A DNA stretch of 34,336 nucleotides from NCBI GenBank assembly GCA_900315785.1, contig ONAL01000016.1, positions 1 to 34,336 on the forward strand. The letters run 5' to 3'. Under the pieces are notes generated by a model. It saw nothing but the letters and a program-made list of their open reading frames with translations. It searched no databases and was not told the origin of the DNA. Source of the stretch: an uncultured Eubacteriales bacterium. Lineage in GTDB: Bacteria; Bacillota; Clostridia; Oscillospirales; Acutalibacteraceae. Of the stretch, positions 16,211 to 25,093 are shown piece after piece. Numbering within the stretch: the first letter of the stretch is position 1; each line of letters starts with the position of its first letter. The translations under genes were made by a program, and so were the position numbers.

Positions 16211-19200
16211 TTAAAAGCTGAAAATCGCCTTTAAAGCGTCAATAACTTCCATATTTTTCGGGAAACGTACAGCTATATACGGCTTGTTTCCCGCGTTAAG
16301 CAGCGCCTGACCCCTGAGCTTCTGCAAAAGCCTGCCGCAGCCCTCGCTCTTAATGCTGTTGATATAGAGCAGAAGCGAGGTTTCGTTCTGGCGGATTTCA
16401 TAAACTCCGAGCGAGAACGCGATGTTTCTGATAAGGGCAATATCTATGAGGCCCTCAACGGCGTTCGGAATCTCTCCGAAACGGTCCCGAAGCTCGTCGC
16501 GCACATCGGCGCAGTCCTCGAGGTTTCGGATATCGGCGATTCGTCGGTAAACGTCGAGCCGCTGCGAAAGGTTATATATATAAGTTTCGGGGATATGCGC
16601 CTCAATATTCACATCGATGAGACATTCTATCTCCTTGGACGCGTTATCCTCGCCCTTCTCCTCGCTGACGGCTTCGGCAAGGAGCTTGAGATACATATCA
16701 TATCCGACGTTCTCCATATGACCGTGCTGCTGAGCTCCGAGAAGATTTCCCGCACCGCGAAGCTCCATATCGCGCATTGCGATTTTGAAGCCCGAGCCGA
16801 ACTCGGTGTACTCGCGGATTGCGTTCAGACGCTTAACGGAAATCTCGGAAAGCACCTTTCTCGGCGGATATGTGAAGTACGCGTACGCCTTTCGGCTGGA
16901 GCGTCCCACTCTGCCGCGAAGCTGGTGAAGCTGGGACAGACCCATTCTGTCGGCGTTTTCTATAATAAGCGTGTTCGCGTTGGGAAGGTCTACGCCTGTT
17001 TCGATGATTGTGGTACAGACAAGGACGTTAATCTCCTGCTCGAGCATATCGCGCCAAATCTGAGACAGCTCGTTCTTGTCCATTTTGCCGTGAGCTACGG
17101 CGATTTTCGCGTCGGGGACAGCTTCACGGATTGCCGCCGCCTTGAGCTCGATATTCTCCGTTCGGTTGAAAAGGTAGAACACCTGTCCTCCCCTGCGGAT
17201 TTCTCGGCGGATTGCCTCGTTGATTACGGCGTTATCGTGCTCCAGCACATAGGTCTGGACAGGATATCTGTCCTGGGGAGCTTCCTCAATAACGGACATA
17301 TCGCGGATTCCGCTCATCGCCATATTCAGCGTACGCGGAATCGGCGTCGCCGAAAGCGTGAGAACATCGATATTATTTCTGAGCTCCTTGAAGCGTTCCT
17401 TCTGCTTAACGCCGAAGCGCTGTTCCTCGTCGATAATCGCGAGACCGAGGTCGCGGAATACAACATCTTTCTGAACAAGACGATGTGTGCCGACAACCAT
17501 ATCTATTTCGCCTGTTTTGAGCTTTTCAATGATTTCGCGCTGCTGCTTGGGACTTCTGAAACGCGACAAAAGCTCAATTGTGACAGGATAACCCTCAAAG
17601 CGTCGGAGCACCGTCTGATAATGCTGCCACGCGAGAATTGTTGTGGGACAGAGCAGCGCGCACTGCTTGGAATCGCTTACGCATCGGAAAGCCGCACGCA
17701 GAGCGACCTCGGTTTTACCAAAGCCCACATCGCCGCAGAGAAGTCTGTCCATAGGCTGAATCCGCGTCATATCGCGCTTGATTTCCTCGGCACATTTGAG
17801 CTGATCGGGGGTTTCCTCGTACTCGAATTTCAGTTCAAAATCACGCTGCCACTCGGTATCACCCGAAAAAGCGTAGCCCTTTGACTGCATTCTCTCGGAA
17901 TAAAGCTTTATAAGCTCCTTGGCGATATCCTTTACAGAGGATTTTACACGCGACTTCGCCTTCTGCCACTCTGTGCCGCCGAGACGGTTGAGCTTGACGT
18001 GCGTATCCTCCTTCGGTCCCAGATACTTCGCGACCAAATCGAGCTGTGTTACGGGAACGTAGAGCACGTCGCCCTTCGCGTATTCAATACGGATATAGTC
18101 CTTGGTGATACCGTGGACGTTCATCTTCTGAATTCCGCCGAATATACCGATTCCGTGCGTGCTGTGGACTACGTAATCGCCCTTGACGAGCTCGGAAAGG
18201 CTGTAAATCTCCTGACCGTTCTTTTTCTTGCTTCTCAGTCTGCGCTTGGAAAAGCTGCCCGACTGAGCAAGTCCCTGACTTATGAGTACGAACCTTTCGG
18301 TTGTAAACTCAAAGCCTGAGGAAAGCGCTCCCGAGGTTACATAAAGACCGCTTTCGGTTAGCTCCTCGGCGTCGTCAATGAGCTGGGCAGGATAGTTTTC
18401 CCTGCGGAGATTATCGGCAGTATTGCGTGCTCCCTTTTCGGTTCCAGCCAGAATTACGACAGTATAATCCTGTTCAAGATAACTGTCAAGGTCGTCGGTC
18501 AGATACTTGACCGAGCCGTTCCAGAGACCGAGCTGCTTTGCTGTAAATGACACAAGCTCGCTGAGCGGAAAGTCGTAGGTAGAGGTCGCGAACACGTCCA
18601 TAAACAGGCAGGCGAAACGGCGTAAATATTCCATAGAAGAATTAAAATCCAGCGAATAGGTTTCAAAACCGCGGCAAAGTATGCCTTCTCTGAAATAGTC
18701 TGTAAGGCTGTCCTTGTACTGGAAGTCGATTGCCTTTGCGCGCTCGCGGATAATGTTGTACTCGGAGAAGAAAACCAGACCGTCGCGGTCGAGGTAATCG
18801 AAGAGCGTAGCTCTGTCGGGATAAACCTCTCCGATAAACTTGTCAATTGAGGTAATGCTCAGACCGTCGCGGATTCGCTGGGCTTCGCCGAAAAGGATTT
18901 CCCTTGCCTTTTCGCTGCTGCCGCCCTTTAATCTGAGCGCTTTTTTCATAATTCTGTCGGCGACATCGTCCTTATTCTCAATCAGGATTTCCGCCGACGG
19001 AGTAAGAATTACACGGTCGAGCTTCTCTGTTCTGCGCTGTGATGCCAAATCAAAGTAGTTGATATCCGTGATTTCGTCACCCCAGAACTCAACTCTGACG
19101 GGACTTTCGCTGTCGGGCATAAAGAAGTCGAGAATTCCGCCTCTGAGCGAAAACTGACCCATACCGTCTACCTGGTCAAAGCGCTGATAGCCGAGCAGAG

Positions 19201-19663
19201 TCAGTGCTTTTATACAATCCTCTGTGGAAATCTCCTTGCCGACCGTGAGCTCGAGCACGGCTCTGCTGAGCATTTTCGGCGGTACGGTGAACTGCGCGGC
19301 GCCGTCAAGGCACGCGACGACAACGTCATACTCTCCCCTGAGCATTTTATAGAGGACATTAAGCCTCTGGTGCTCAAAATCACGCGACTTGCCGCTGATT
19401 TCACGGAAAATGAAATCCCTTGCGGGATAGTACAGCGCGCGAAGTCCCATTGAGCAGAGGTCATTTGTCAGAGTCTGCGCCTTCTGCTCGTCGGGTGATA
19501 CGACAAAAGCTCTGACATTACGTGAACGGCAGAGCGAATTTATAATTATGCTTTTGTGAATTTCCATAAGCCCCGCAGCGCAGACCGAGGTATGCGGTCT
19601 GAGGGCTTTGTCGATAGCGCTGAGGGCTTTGCTGCCTTTCAGTGCCTTTGATAAAAATTTCAT
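16211..19663 (-). CDS. mfd: Transcription-repair coupling factor
   Basis: Mfd pushes RNA polymerase off DNA lesions using ATP and recruits UvrA. The 1150-aa protein has the full domain order: a UvrB-homology N-terminus (FSLRGGILDFFMPDSESPVR), then the RNA-polymerase-interacting RID at about 490-560 (KGDYVVHSTHGIGIFGGI). The RecG-type helicase follows: Walker A LLCGDVGFGKTEVALRAAF, the DEEQ motif in AIIDEEQRFGVKQKE, motif III LSATPIPRTLNMAMSGIRD, and motif VI QLHQLRGRVGRSSRKAYAYF. The C-terminal TRCF (D7) domain is present. Its length is normal. The ATG lies 1 nt after the pth stop, in the glmU-prs-pth-mfd order known from Bacillus and Clostridia. Confidence 0.97.
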   Translation of the reverse strand: MKFLSKALKGSKALSAIDKALRPHTSVCAAGLMEIHKSIIINSLCRSRNVRAFVVSPDEQKAQTLTNDLCSMGLRALYYPARDFIFREISGKSRDFEHQRLNVLYKMLRGEYDVVVACLDGAAQFTVPPKMLSRAVLELTVGKEISTEDCIKALTLLGYQRFDQVDGMGQFSLRGGILDFFMPDSESPVRVEFWGDEITDINYFDLASQRRTEKLDRVILTPSAEILIENKDDVADRIMKKALRLKGGSSEKAREILFGEAQRIRDGLSITSIDKFIGEVYPDRATLFDYLDRDGLVFFSEYNIIRERAKAIDFQYKDSLTDYFREGILCRGFETYSLDFNSSMEYLRRFACLFMDVFATSTYDFPLSELVSFTAKQLGLWNGSVKYLTDDLDSYLEQDYTVVILAGTEKGARNTADNLRRENYPAQLIDDAEELTESGLYVTSGALSSGFEFTTERFVLISQGLAQSGSFSKRRLRSKKKNGQEIYSLSELVKGDYVVHSTHGIGIFGGIQKMNVHGITKDYIRIEYAKGDVLYVPVTQLDLVAKYLGPKEDTHVKLNRLGGTEWQKAKSRVKSSVKDIAKELIKLYSERMQSKGYAFSGDTEWQRDFELKFEYEETPDQLKCAEEIKRDMTRIQPMDRLLCGDVGFGKTEVALRAAFRCVSDSKQCALLCPTTILAWQHYQTVLRRFEGYPVTIELLSRFRSPKQQREIIEKLKTGEIDMVVGTHRLVQKDVVFRDLGLAIIDEEQRFGVKQKERFKELRNNIDVLTLSATPIPRTLNMAMSGIRDMSVIEEAPQDRYPVQTYVLEHDNAVINEAIRREIRRGGQVFYLFNRTENIELKAAAIREAVPDAKIAVAHGKMDKNELSQIWRDMLEQEINVLVCTTIIETGVDLPNANTLIIENADRMGLSQLHQLRGRVGRSSRKAYAYFTYPPRKVLSEISVKRLNAIREYTEFGSGFKIAMRDMELRGAGNLLGAQQHGHMENVGYDMYLKLLAEAVSEEKGEDNASKEIECLIDVNIEAHIPETYIYNLSQRLDVYRRIADIRNLEDCADVRDELRDRFGEIPNAVEGLIDIALIRNIAFSLGVYEIRQNETSLLLYINSIKSEGCGRLLQKLRGQALLNAGNKPYIAVRFPKNMEVIDALKAIFSF

Positions 19664-19664
19664 A

Positions 19665-20261
19665 TCAGTTAAAGAGATTCATTGCTCTGTCGGGCTTTCC
19701 GTCGAGGATAAGACCGACAGCCTCCAGACAGTTTTTGTGGACATTCTCAAGCGCCTTCAACTCATCCTTTGAGAACTTCGAAAGCACCCAAGCGGCGAGG
19801 TCGTAGTCGGGATTAGGCTTATGACCGATACCGATTTTGATTCTCGGGAATTTGTCGGAGCCGCTGAGATAGATAATATTCTTCATACCGTTCTGACCGC
19901 CGTCGCTGCCCTTGAGACGGATTCGCATTTTACCCACGTCGAGGTTGATATCATCAAGCAATACTACCACATTTTCGGCGGGGATTTTGTAGAAATTCAT
20001 CGCCTCAGTGACAGCCTGACCGCTGAGATTCATATAGGTTGTGGGCTTCATAAGCAGAACGCGGTGGTCGCCGATTTTGCCCTCGCCCACAAAGGACTTG
20101 AACTTGATACGGTTAACCCTTACACTGAGCTCGTCTGCGATATAGTCGAGAGCCATATAACCCGCGTTGTGACGCGTGTTCTCGTACTTTCTGTCGGGGT
20201 TTCCGAGACCAACAATCAGATACTCTATGGAGTTATTGGAAAACTTCTTCTTACCAAACAT
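19665..20261 (-). CDS. pth: Peptidyl-tRNA hydrolase
   Basis: Pth releases tRNA from peptidyl-tRNAs that drop off the ribosome; its Bacillus orthologue is spoVC. The 198-aa protein carries the catalytic His31 in NTRHNAGY, the KPTTYMNLSG block, the LDDINLDVGKMRIRLKGSDG segment with its conserved Asp, and GGQNGMKNII. About ten extra residues (MFGKKKFSNN) precede the usual start of the fold, as in other Clostridia sequences. GGTGA lies before the ATG. It is one base upstream of mfd and follows prs across a small hairpin. Confidence 0.96.
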   Translation of the reverse strand: MFGKKKFSNNSIEYLIVGLGNPDRKYENTRHNAGYMALDYIADELSVRVNRIKFKSFVGEGKIGDHRVLLMKPTTYMNLSGQAVTEAMNFYKIPAENVVVLLDDINLDVGKMRIRLKGSDGGQNGMKNIIYLSGSDKFPRIKIGIGHKPNPDYDLAAWVLSKFSKDELKALENVHKNCLEAVGLILDGKPDRAMNLFN

Positions 20262-20282
20262 AAAATCACCAAATAACAGTAC

Positions 20283-20305
20283 AAAGGGGTACGTTGCCGT
20301 ACCCC
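20283..20305 (-). terminator. Weak intercistronic hairpin between prs and pth
   Basis: An 8-bp GC-rich stem, GGGGTACG with CGTACCCC (20286-20293 and 20298-20305, tetraloop), lies 20 nt after the prs stop. On the minus strand it is followed only by TTTGT, so it probably attenuates or trims rather than fully terminates. Confidence 0.45.
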
Positions 20306-20324
20306 CTTAAGCTTAATTATTTAA

Positions 20325-21284
20325 TCAGTCAAAAGCTGCCGTGAAGGGCTTGTCGTTGTAGATACGAGCGATAGCCTCAGCAAATACGGGAGCTGTGGGG
20401 AGAACTGTGAACTTGTCAATCTTCTTCTCCTCTGTGAGCGGAACTGTGTCGAGTAATACGAGCTCCTTGATGACGGAGTTCTGGATTCTCTCGATAGCGG
20501 GACCCGAAAGTACCGCGTGAGTTGCGCACGCGTAAACCTCTGTCGCGCCGCCGATTTCAACAATCGCTCTTGCGCCGTTGCAGAGTGTTCCCGCTGTGTC
20601 AATCATATCGTCGAGGATGATAACCTTCTTGCCCTTGACATCACCGATGATGTTCATAACCTCGGAGACGTTAGCCTTGGGACGGCGCTTATCGATGATA
20701 GCGAGCGAGGTTCCGATTTTGCTGGCGAAGTTACGCGCTCTTGTTACGGAACCGAGGTCGGGAGATACTACTACGTACTCGTCAGCGTTATCGCCAACCT
20801 TCTCCTTCATATGGTCGGCAAGAATGCCCGCACCCTTGAGGTGGTCAACAGGGATATTGAAGAAGCCCTGAATCTGGTTAGCGTGAAGATCCATTGTGAG
20901 AAGTCTGTCGGCGCCTGCCGCTGTGATGATATCCGCGCAGAGCTTGGATGAAATCGGATCACGGGGCTTAGCCTTTCGATCCTGACGAGCATAGCCGAAG
21001 TAAGGCATAACGGCTGTGATTCTCGCCGCGGAAGCTCTCTTCATAGCATCAATCATAATCAGCATTTCCATTAAGTTGTCGTTAACGGGTGTGCAGGTTG
21101 ACTGAACGATAAAGCACTCGGAGCCGCGGACGGACTCGTTGATTGTTACGGAAATCTCGCCGTCAGAGAACTTCTGACAGGTGCATTTACCGAGAGGCAG
21201 ACCTAAGCATCCCGCAATACCCTGAGCTACAGGAACATTGGAGCTGCCTGTAAAAATTTTAATGTCTTTGCCGTGAAAATTCAT
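20325..21284 (-). CDS. prs: Ribose-phosphate pyrophosphokinase (PRPP synthetase)
   Basis: The enzyme makes PRPP from ribose 5-phosphate and ATP for nucleotide, His and Trp synthesis. The 319-aa protein is of standard class I length with all blocks: FSDGEISVTINESVRGS, YFGYARQDRK, DLHANQIQGFF (metal-binding His), VVSPDLGSVTRA and the PRPP loop VIILDDMIDTAGT. The ATG at 21284 follows AAGGGAG; the frame stays open another 26 codons upstream with no ribosome site and overlaps the end of the upstream gene. It lies 40 bp after the nucleotidyltransferase gene, as in the classical glmU-prs pair. Confidence 0.97.
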   Translation of the reverse strand: MNFHGKDIKIFTGSSNVPVAQGIAGCLGLPLGKCTCQKFSDGEISVTINESVRGSECFIVQSTCTPVNDNLMEMLIMIDAMKRASAARITAVMPYFGYARQDRKAKPRDPISSKLCADIITAAGADRLLTMDLHANQIQGFFNIPVDHLKGAGILADHMKEKVGDNADEYVVVSPDLGSVTRARNFASKIGTSLAIIDKRRPKANVSEVMNIIGDVKGKKVIILDDMIDTAGTLCNGARAIVEIGGATEVYACATHAVLSGPAIERIQNSVIKELVLLDTVPLTEEKKIDKFTVLPTAPVFAEAIARIYNDKPFTAAFD

Positions 21285-21324
21285 TGTGTAATCTCCCTTT
21301 TTAATAAATTTTACTCTATTGACT

Positions 21325-22074
21325 TTAACAGTTATAACCTTTTTCGATTGCGATCTGCTCAAGCTGTCTGAGCTGTTCGCGGTCGTTCGCTCCGAGAACG
21401 GTGTCGGGGCTCTTTGCGGTGAAGGCGCCGATTTTCTCGTTCTTCTGAAGCAGAAGCTTTAAGGCGTCGGGCAGATAATACTCTCCCGCCTTGTTGTCGG
21501 ATTTGATTTCGTTGAGGACCGAGAGGAGCTTCTCGGTATCAAACCAGAAGCCGCCCGAGTTGACCTCGTTAATCGCGGCAGTCTGCTCATCGGCATCCTT
21601 CTGCTCAACAATCGCGAGCAGCTCGCCGCTCTCTCCCCTGACGATTCTGCCGTAGCCTGTCGGGTCATCGACCTTTGCCGAGATAACCGTCGCGGCATTG
21701 CCCGACTTTTTGTGGAACTCAAAGGAGCTCTCAATCGTCTCGCTGTCCATAAACGGCGCATCGCCGTTCAGGATAACTACGCTTCCGCCGTTACTCTGCA
21801 AAAAGTCCTTTGCCTGCATAACAGCGTGACCCGTTCCCAGGCGCTCAGCCTGATAGACAGTCTCGACGGGAAAGTCGAGGCTCTCGACAAACTCGTCTAT
21901 GTATTCCTTGCCAAATCCCTTGACCACACAGATCTTGTCAACGCCCGCACGTCTGACCGAGTTGATAACCCATCTGAGCATAGGCTGAGACAAAACCTCG
22001 GCAAGAGGCTTCGGCTTATTCATCTTCATTCGTTTGCCCTCGCCGCCTGCGAGGATAACGGCGCATTTGTCCAT
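21325..22074 (-). CDS. GlmU-type uridylyltransferase domain, without the acetyltransferase domain
   Basis: A 249-aa nucleotidyltransferase matching the N-terminal half of GlmU, which makes UDP-GlcNAc from UTP and GlcNAc-1-phosphate for peptidoglycan. Visible motifs are LAGGEGKRMKMNKPKPL (nucleotide loop), AERLGTGHAV, LNGDAPF (metal Asp), TGYGRIVRGESGELLAIVEQ and NSGGFWFD, then AGEYYLPD. GlmU is normally about 455 aa with a left-handed beta-helix acetyltransferase domain; here the ORF ends cleanly after the first domain and prs follows. The acetylation must come from another protein, or the substrate differs. The ATG at 22074 follows GGAG; a GTG at 22092 is an alternative start without a better site. 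Confidence 0.85.
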   Translation of the reverse strand: MDKCAVILAGGEGKRMKMNKPKPLAEVLSQPMLRWVINSVRRAGVDKICVVKGFGKEYIDEFVESLDFPVETVYQAERLGTGHAVMQAKDFLQSNGGSVVILNGDAPFMDSETIESSFEFHKKSGNAATVISAKVDDPTGYGRIVRGESGELLAIVEQKDADEQTAAINEVNSGGFWFDTEKLLSVLNEIKSDNKAGEYYLPDALKLLLQKNEKIGAFTAKSPDTVLGANDREQLRQLEQIAIEKGYNC

Positions 22075-22108
22075 AAATCGCACTCCGTTCACATAAATAC
22101 GTATATTA

Positions 22109-22136
22109 ATTATCTCACAACTCGTGGATTTTTCAA
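22109..22136 (-). promoter_or_regulatory. Promoter of the glmU-prs-pth-mfd cluster
   Basis: Minus strand: -35 TTGAAA (22131-22136), 16-bp spacer, extended -10 TGAGATAAT (hexamer 22109-22114), about 35 bp before the start codon. Confidence 0.65.
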
Positions 22137-22229
22137 GCCTAAAATGTAATTTTTTTTATATTTATTTGTTTTATACATAATATTTGGAAAAATTCGTCAA
22201 CATTTATTGCAATTTTTTTCAAATTCTTA

Positions 22230-22258
22230 TTCCATTTTGTTTTTTTATTTGATATAAT
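22230..22258 (+). promoter_or_regulatory. Promoter of ppdK
   Basis: Plus strand: a perfect -10 TATAAT (22253-22258) within a T-rich tract, with a weak -35 TTCCAT (22230-22235) at 17 bp. The start would be near 22265, giving a leader of about 80 nt. The divergent gap 22075-22344 is very AT-rich and otherwise shows no gene. Confidence 0.55.
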
Positions 22259-22279
22259 ATACGCAAGACTGTTTAAGTC

Positions 22280-22309
22280 GGTACAGCTGTATAAAAACAG
22301 ACCTGTGCC
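22280..22309 (+). promoter_or_regulatory. Stacked hairpin in the ppdK leader
   Basis: An outer 7-bp stem, GGTACAG with CTGTGCC (one G-T wobble; 22280-22286 and 22303-22309), encloses an inner CTGT/ACAG stem with loop ATAAAA. It is followed by A-rich sequence, not T, so it is not a terminator. It ends about 22 nt before the AGGAGGT ribosome site and could stabilise the mRNA or affect initiation. Confidence 0.35.
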
Positions 22310-22344
22310 AAAAAAACAATTACTATTTTTAGGAGGTAATTCCA

Positions 22345-24972
22345 ATGGCAAATAAGTGGGTTTATTTGTTCTCTGAAGGCGACGCATCAATGCGTGAACT
22401 TCTCGGCGGTAAGGGTGCTAACCTCGCTGAGATGACAAAATTAGGTCTCCCTGTTCCCCAGGGCTTCACAATCTCTACTGAGGCTTGTACTCAGTACTAT
22501 GAGGACGGTCGTCAGATTAACGACGAAATCATGGGTCAGATTATGGAGTACATCGAGAAGATGGAAGAAATCACAGGCAAGAAGTTCGGTGATAAGGAGA
22601 ATCCGCTTCTCGTTTCCGTACGTTCAGGTGCCCGCGCTTCGATGCCCGGTATGATGGATACTATCCTCAACCTTGGTCTTAACGAGGACGTTGTAGAGTA
22701 TATGGCAGAGGCTTCCGGCAATGCTCGCTGGGCTTATGACTGCTACAGAAGATTTATCCAGATGTTCTCCGACGTTGTTATGGAAGTCGGCAAGAAGTAC
22801 TTCGAAGAGCTCATCGATAAGATGAAGGCTGAGAAGGGTGTTACTCAGGACGTAGAGCTCACAGCTGAGGATCTCAAGGAACTCGCTGAGCAGTTCAAGG
22901 CTGAGTACAAAGAGAAGATCGGCGAGGACTTCCCCTCCGATCCTAAGGTACAGCTTATCGAGGCTGTCAAGGCTGTATTCCGTTCATGGGACAACCCCAG
23001 AGCTAACGTATACCGCCGTGACAACGATATCCCCTATTCATGGGGTACAGCCGTTAACGTTCAGATGATGGCGTTCGGTAACATGGGCGACGATTGCGGT
23101 ACAGGTGTTGCGTTCACACGTGACCCCGCTACAGGTAACAAGGGTCTCTTCGGTGAGTTCCTTACAAACGCTCAGGGTGAGGACGTTGTTGCAGGCGTTC
23201 GTACACCTATGCACATCAGCGAGATGGAGCAGAAGTTCCCCGAGGCTTTCGCTCAGTTCACTGAGGTTTGCAAAACTCTTGAAAACCACTACAGAGATAT
23301 GCAGGATATGGAGTTCACAGTTGAGCACGGTAAGCTCTTCATGCTCCAGACACGTAACGGTAAGAGAACAGCTCAGGCTGCTCTTAAGATCGCTTGCGAC
23401 CTCGTTGACGAGGGTATGAGAAGCAAGGAAGAGGCTGTCGCTATGATCGATCCCCGTAACCTTGACACACTTCTCCATCCCCAGTTCGACGCTGCTGCAG
23501 TTAAGAAGGCTGAGCCCATCGGTAAGGCTTTAGGCGCTGCTCCCGGTGCTGCTTGCGGTAAGATCGTATTCACAGCTGACGACGCTAAGGAGTGGGCTGA
23601 CAGAGGCGAGAAGGTTGTTCTCGTACGTCTTGAGACTTCACCTGAGGATATCGAGGGTATGAAGGCTGCTCAGGGTATCCTCACAGTTCGCGGCGGTATG
23701 ACTTCTCACGCTGCTGTTGTTGCTCGTGGTATGGGTTCCTGCTGCGTATCCGGCTGCTCCGCTATCGTTATGGACGAAGAGAATAAGGTATTCACACTCG
23801 GCGGCAAAGAGTATCACGAGGGCGACGTAATCTCCTTCGACGGTACAACAGGTAACATCTACGACGGTGCTATCCCTACAGTTGACGCTAAGATCGCAGG
23901 CGAGTTCGGCAGAATCATGGCTTGGGCTGACGAGTACAGAACACTTAAGGTTAGAACAAACGCTGATACACCCGCTGACGCTAAGAAGGCTAGAGAGCTT
24001 GGCGCTGAGGGTATCGGTCTTTGCCGTACAGAGCACATGTTCTTCGAGGGCGACAGAATTGACGCTTTCCGTGAGATGATTTGCTCCGATACAGTTGAAG
24101 AGAGAGAAGCTGCTCTCGCAAAGATTCTCCCCGTACAGCAGGGCGACTTTGAGGCTCTTTATGAGGCTCTCGAGGGCAACCCCGTTACTATCCGTTTCTT
24201 AGATCCGCCTCTCCACGAGTTCGTTCCCACAACTGAGGAAGACATCCAGAAGCTCGCTGACGCTCAGGGCAAGACTGTTGAGCAGATCAAGGCTATCATC
24301 GATGGTCTCCACGAGTTCAACCCGATGATGGGTCACCGTGGCTGCCGTCTCGCAGTAACATATCCTGAAATCGCTAAGATGCAGACTGCTGCTGTTATCC
24401 GCGCTGCTATCAACGTTGCTAAGGCTCATCCCGATTGGACAGTAGAGCCCGAGATCATGATTCCTCTCGTAGGCGACATCAAGGAGCTCAAGTACGTTAA
24501 GAAGGTTGTTGTTGAGACAGCTGACAAGGAAATCGCTGCTGCAGGCGCTGACCTCAAGTACGAGGTTGGTACAATGATCGAAATCCCGAGAGCTGCTCTT
24601 ACAGCTGACGAGATTGCTACAGAGGCTGAGTTCTTCTGCTTCGGTACAAACGATCTTACTCAGATGACATTCGGCTTCAGCCGTGACGACGCCGGTAAGT
24701 TCCTCGACGCTTACTATGACGCTAAGATCTTCGAGAACGATCCGTTCGCTAAGCTCGACCAGACAGGTGTTGGCCAGCTTATGGAAATGGCTATCACAAA
24801 GGGTAAGGCTGTTCGTCCCGAGCTCCACTGCGGTATCTGCGGTGAGCACGGCGGCGATCCCTCATCCGTTGAGTTCTGCCACAAGATTGGTCTCGACTAT
24901 GTATCCTGCTCTCCCTTCAGAGTTCCGATTGCTCGTTTAGCTGCTGCTCAGGCTGCTATCGCAAGCAAGTAA
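22345..24972 (+). CDS. ppdK: Pyruvate, phosphate dikinase
   Basis: PPDK interconverts pyruvate + ATP + Pi and PEP + AMP + PPi; in anaerobic Clostridia it usually runs toward pyruvate and ATP in a PPi-linked glycolysis. The 875-aa protein has nearly the same length as the C. symbiosum enzyme. Domains in order: an ATP-grasp N-terminus with GGKGANLAEM and SVRSGARASMPGMMDTILNLG, the swivelling phospho-His domain with His455 in GGMTSHAAVVARGMG, and the PEP/pyruvate TIM barrel with GLCRTEHMF, MIEIPRAAL, FGTNDLTQM and catalytic Cys832 in GICGEHGGDP. The ATG follows AGGAGGT. Codon use is extremely biased, with almost uniform GCT, CGT, AAG and GGT, pointing to very high expression. Confidence 0.98.
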   Translation: MANKWVYLFSEGDASMRELLGGKGANLAEMTKLGLPVPQGFTISTEACTQYYEDGRQINDEIMGQIMEYIEKMEEITGKKFGDKENPLLVSVRSGARASMPGMMDTILNLGLNEDVVEYMAEASGNARWAYDCYRRFIQMFSDVVMEVGKKYFEELIDKMKAEKGVTQDVELTAEDLKELAEQFKAEYKEKIGEDFPSDPKVQLIEAVKAVFRSWDNPRANVYRRDNDIPYSWGTAVNVQMMAFGNMGDDCGTGVAFTRDPATGNKGLFGEFLTNAQGEDVVAGVRTPMHISEMEQKFPEAFAQFTEVCKTLENHYRDMQDMEFTVEHGKLFMLQTRNGKRTAQAALKIACDLVDEGMRSKEEAVAMIDPRNLDTLLHPQFDAAAVKKAEPIGKALGAAPGAACGKIVFTADDAKEWADRGEKVVLVRLETSPEDIEGMKAAQGILTVRGGMTSHAAVVARGMGSCCVSGCSAIVMDEENKVFTLGGKEYHEGDVISFDGTTGNIYDGAIPTVDAKIAGEFGRIMAWADEYRTLKVRTNADTPADAKKARELGAEGIGLCRTEHMFFEGDRIDAFREMICSDTVEEREAALAKILPVQQGDFEALYEALEGNPVTIRFLDPPLHEFVPTTEEDIQKLADAQGKTVEQIKAIIDGLHEFNPMMGHRGCRLAVTYPEIAKMQTAAVIRAAINVAKAHPDWTVEPEIMIPLVGDIKELKYVKKVVVETADKEIAAAGADLKYEVGTMIEIPRAALTADEIATEAEFFCFGTNDLTQMTFGFSRDDAGKFLDAYYDAKIFENDPFAKLDQTGVGQLMEMAITKGKAVRPELHCGICGEHGGDPSSVEFCHKIGLDYVSCSPFRVPIARLAAAQAAIASK

Positions 24973-24983
24973 TAGATACAGCT

Positions 24984-25015
24984 AAAGGCTGCCGCATTTG
25001 CGGCAGCCTTTTTTA
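24984..25015 (+). terminator. Intrinsic terminator after ppdK
   Basis: A perfect 12-bp stem, AAAGGCTGCCGC with GCGGCAGCCTTT (24984-24995 and 25000-25011, loop ATTT), runs into TTTTTTAC, 12 bp after the stop. The phage-derived operon converges on it; its last gene ends only 80 bp away. Confidence 0.9.
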
Positions 25016-25093
25016 CTATATATGAAACTTCTCTACCCCGCCGTTGCTAAACACCGGCGAGAGTGCCTACCGACACTTTGTTGCTGCAATGAA

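Noticed and set aside
16595-17884. Long plus-strand open frame (429 codons) opposite mfd
   Set aside because: It lies wholly antisense to the conserved helicase core, has no ribosome site, and its product (rich in His, Leu and Cys, without a recognisable motif) is what reverse reading of biased codons gives.
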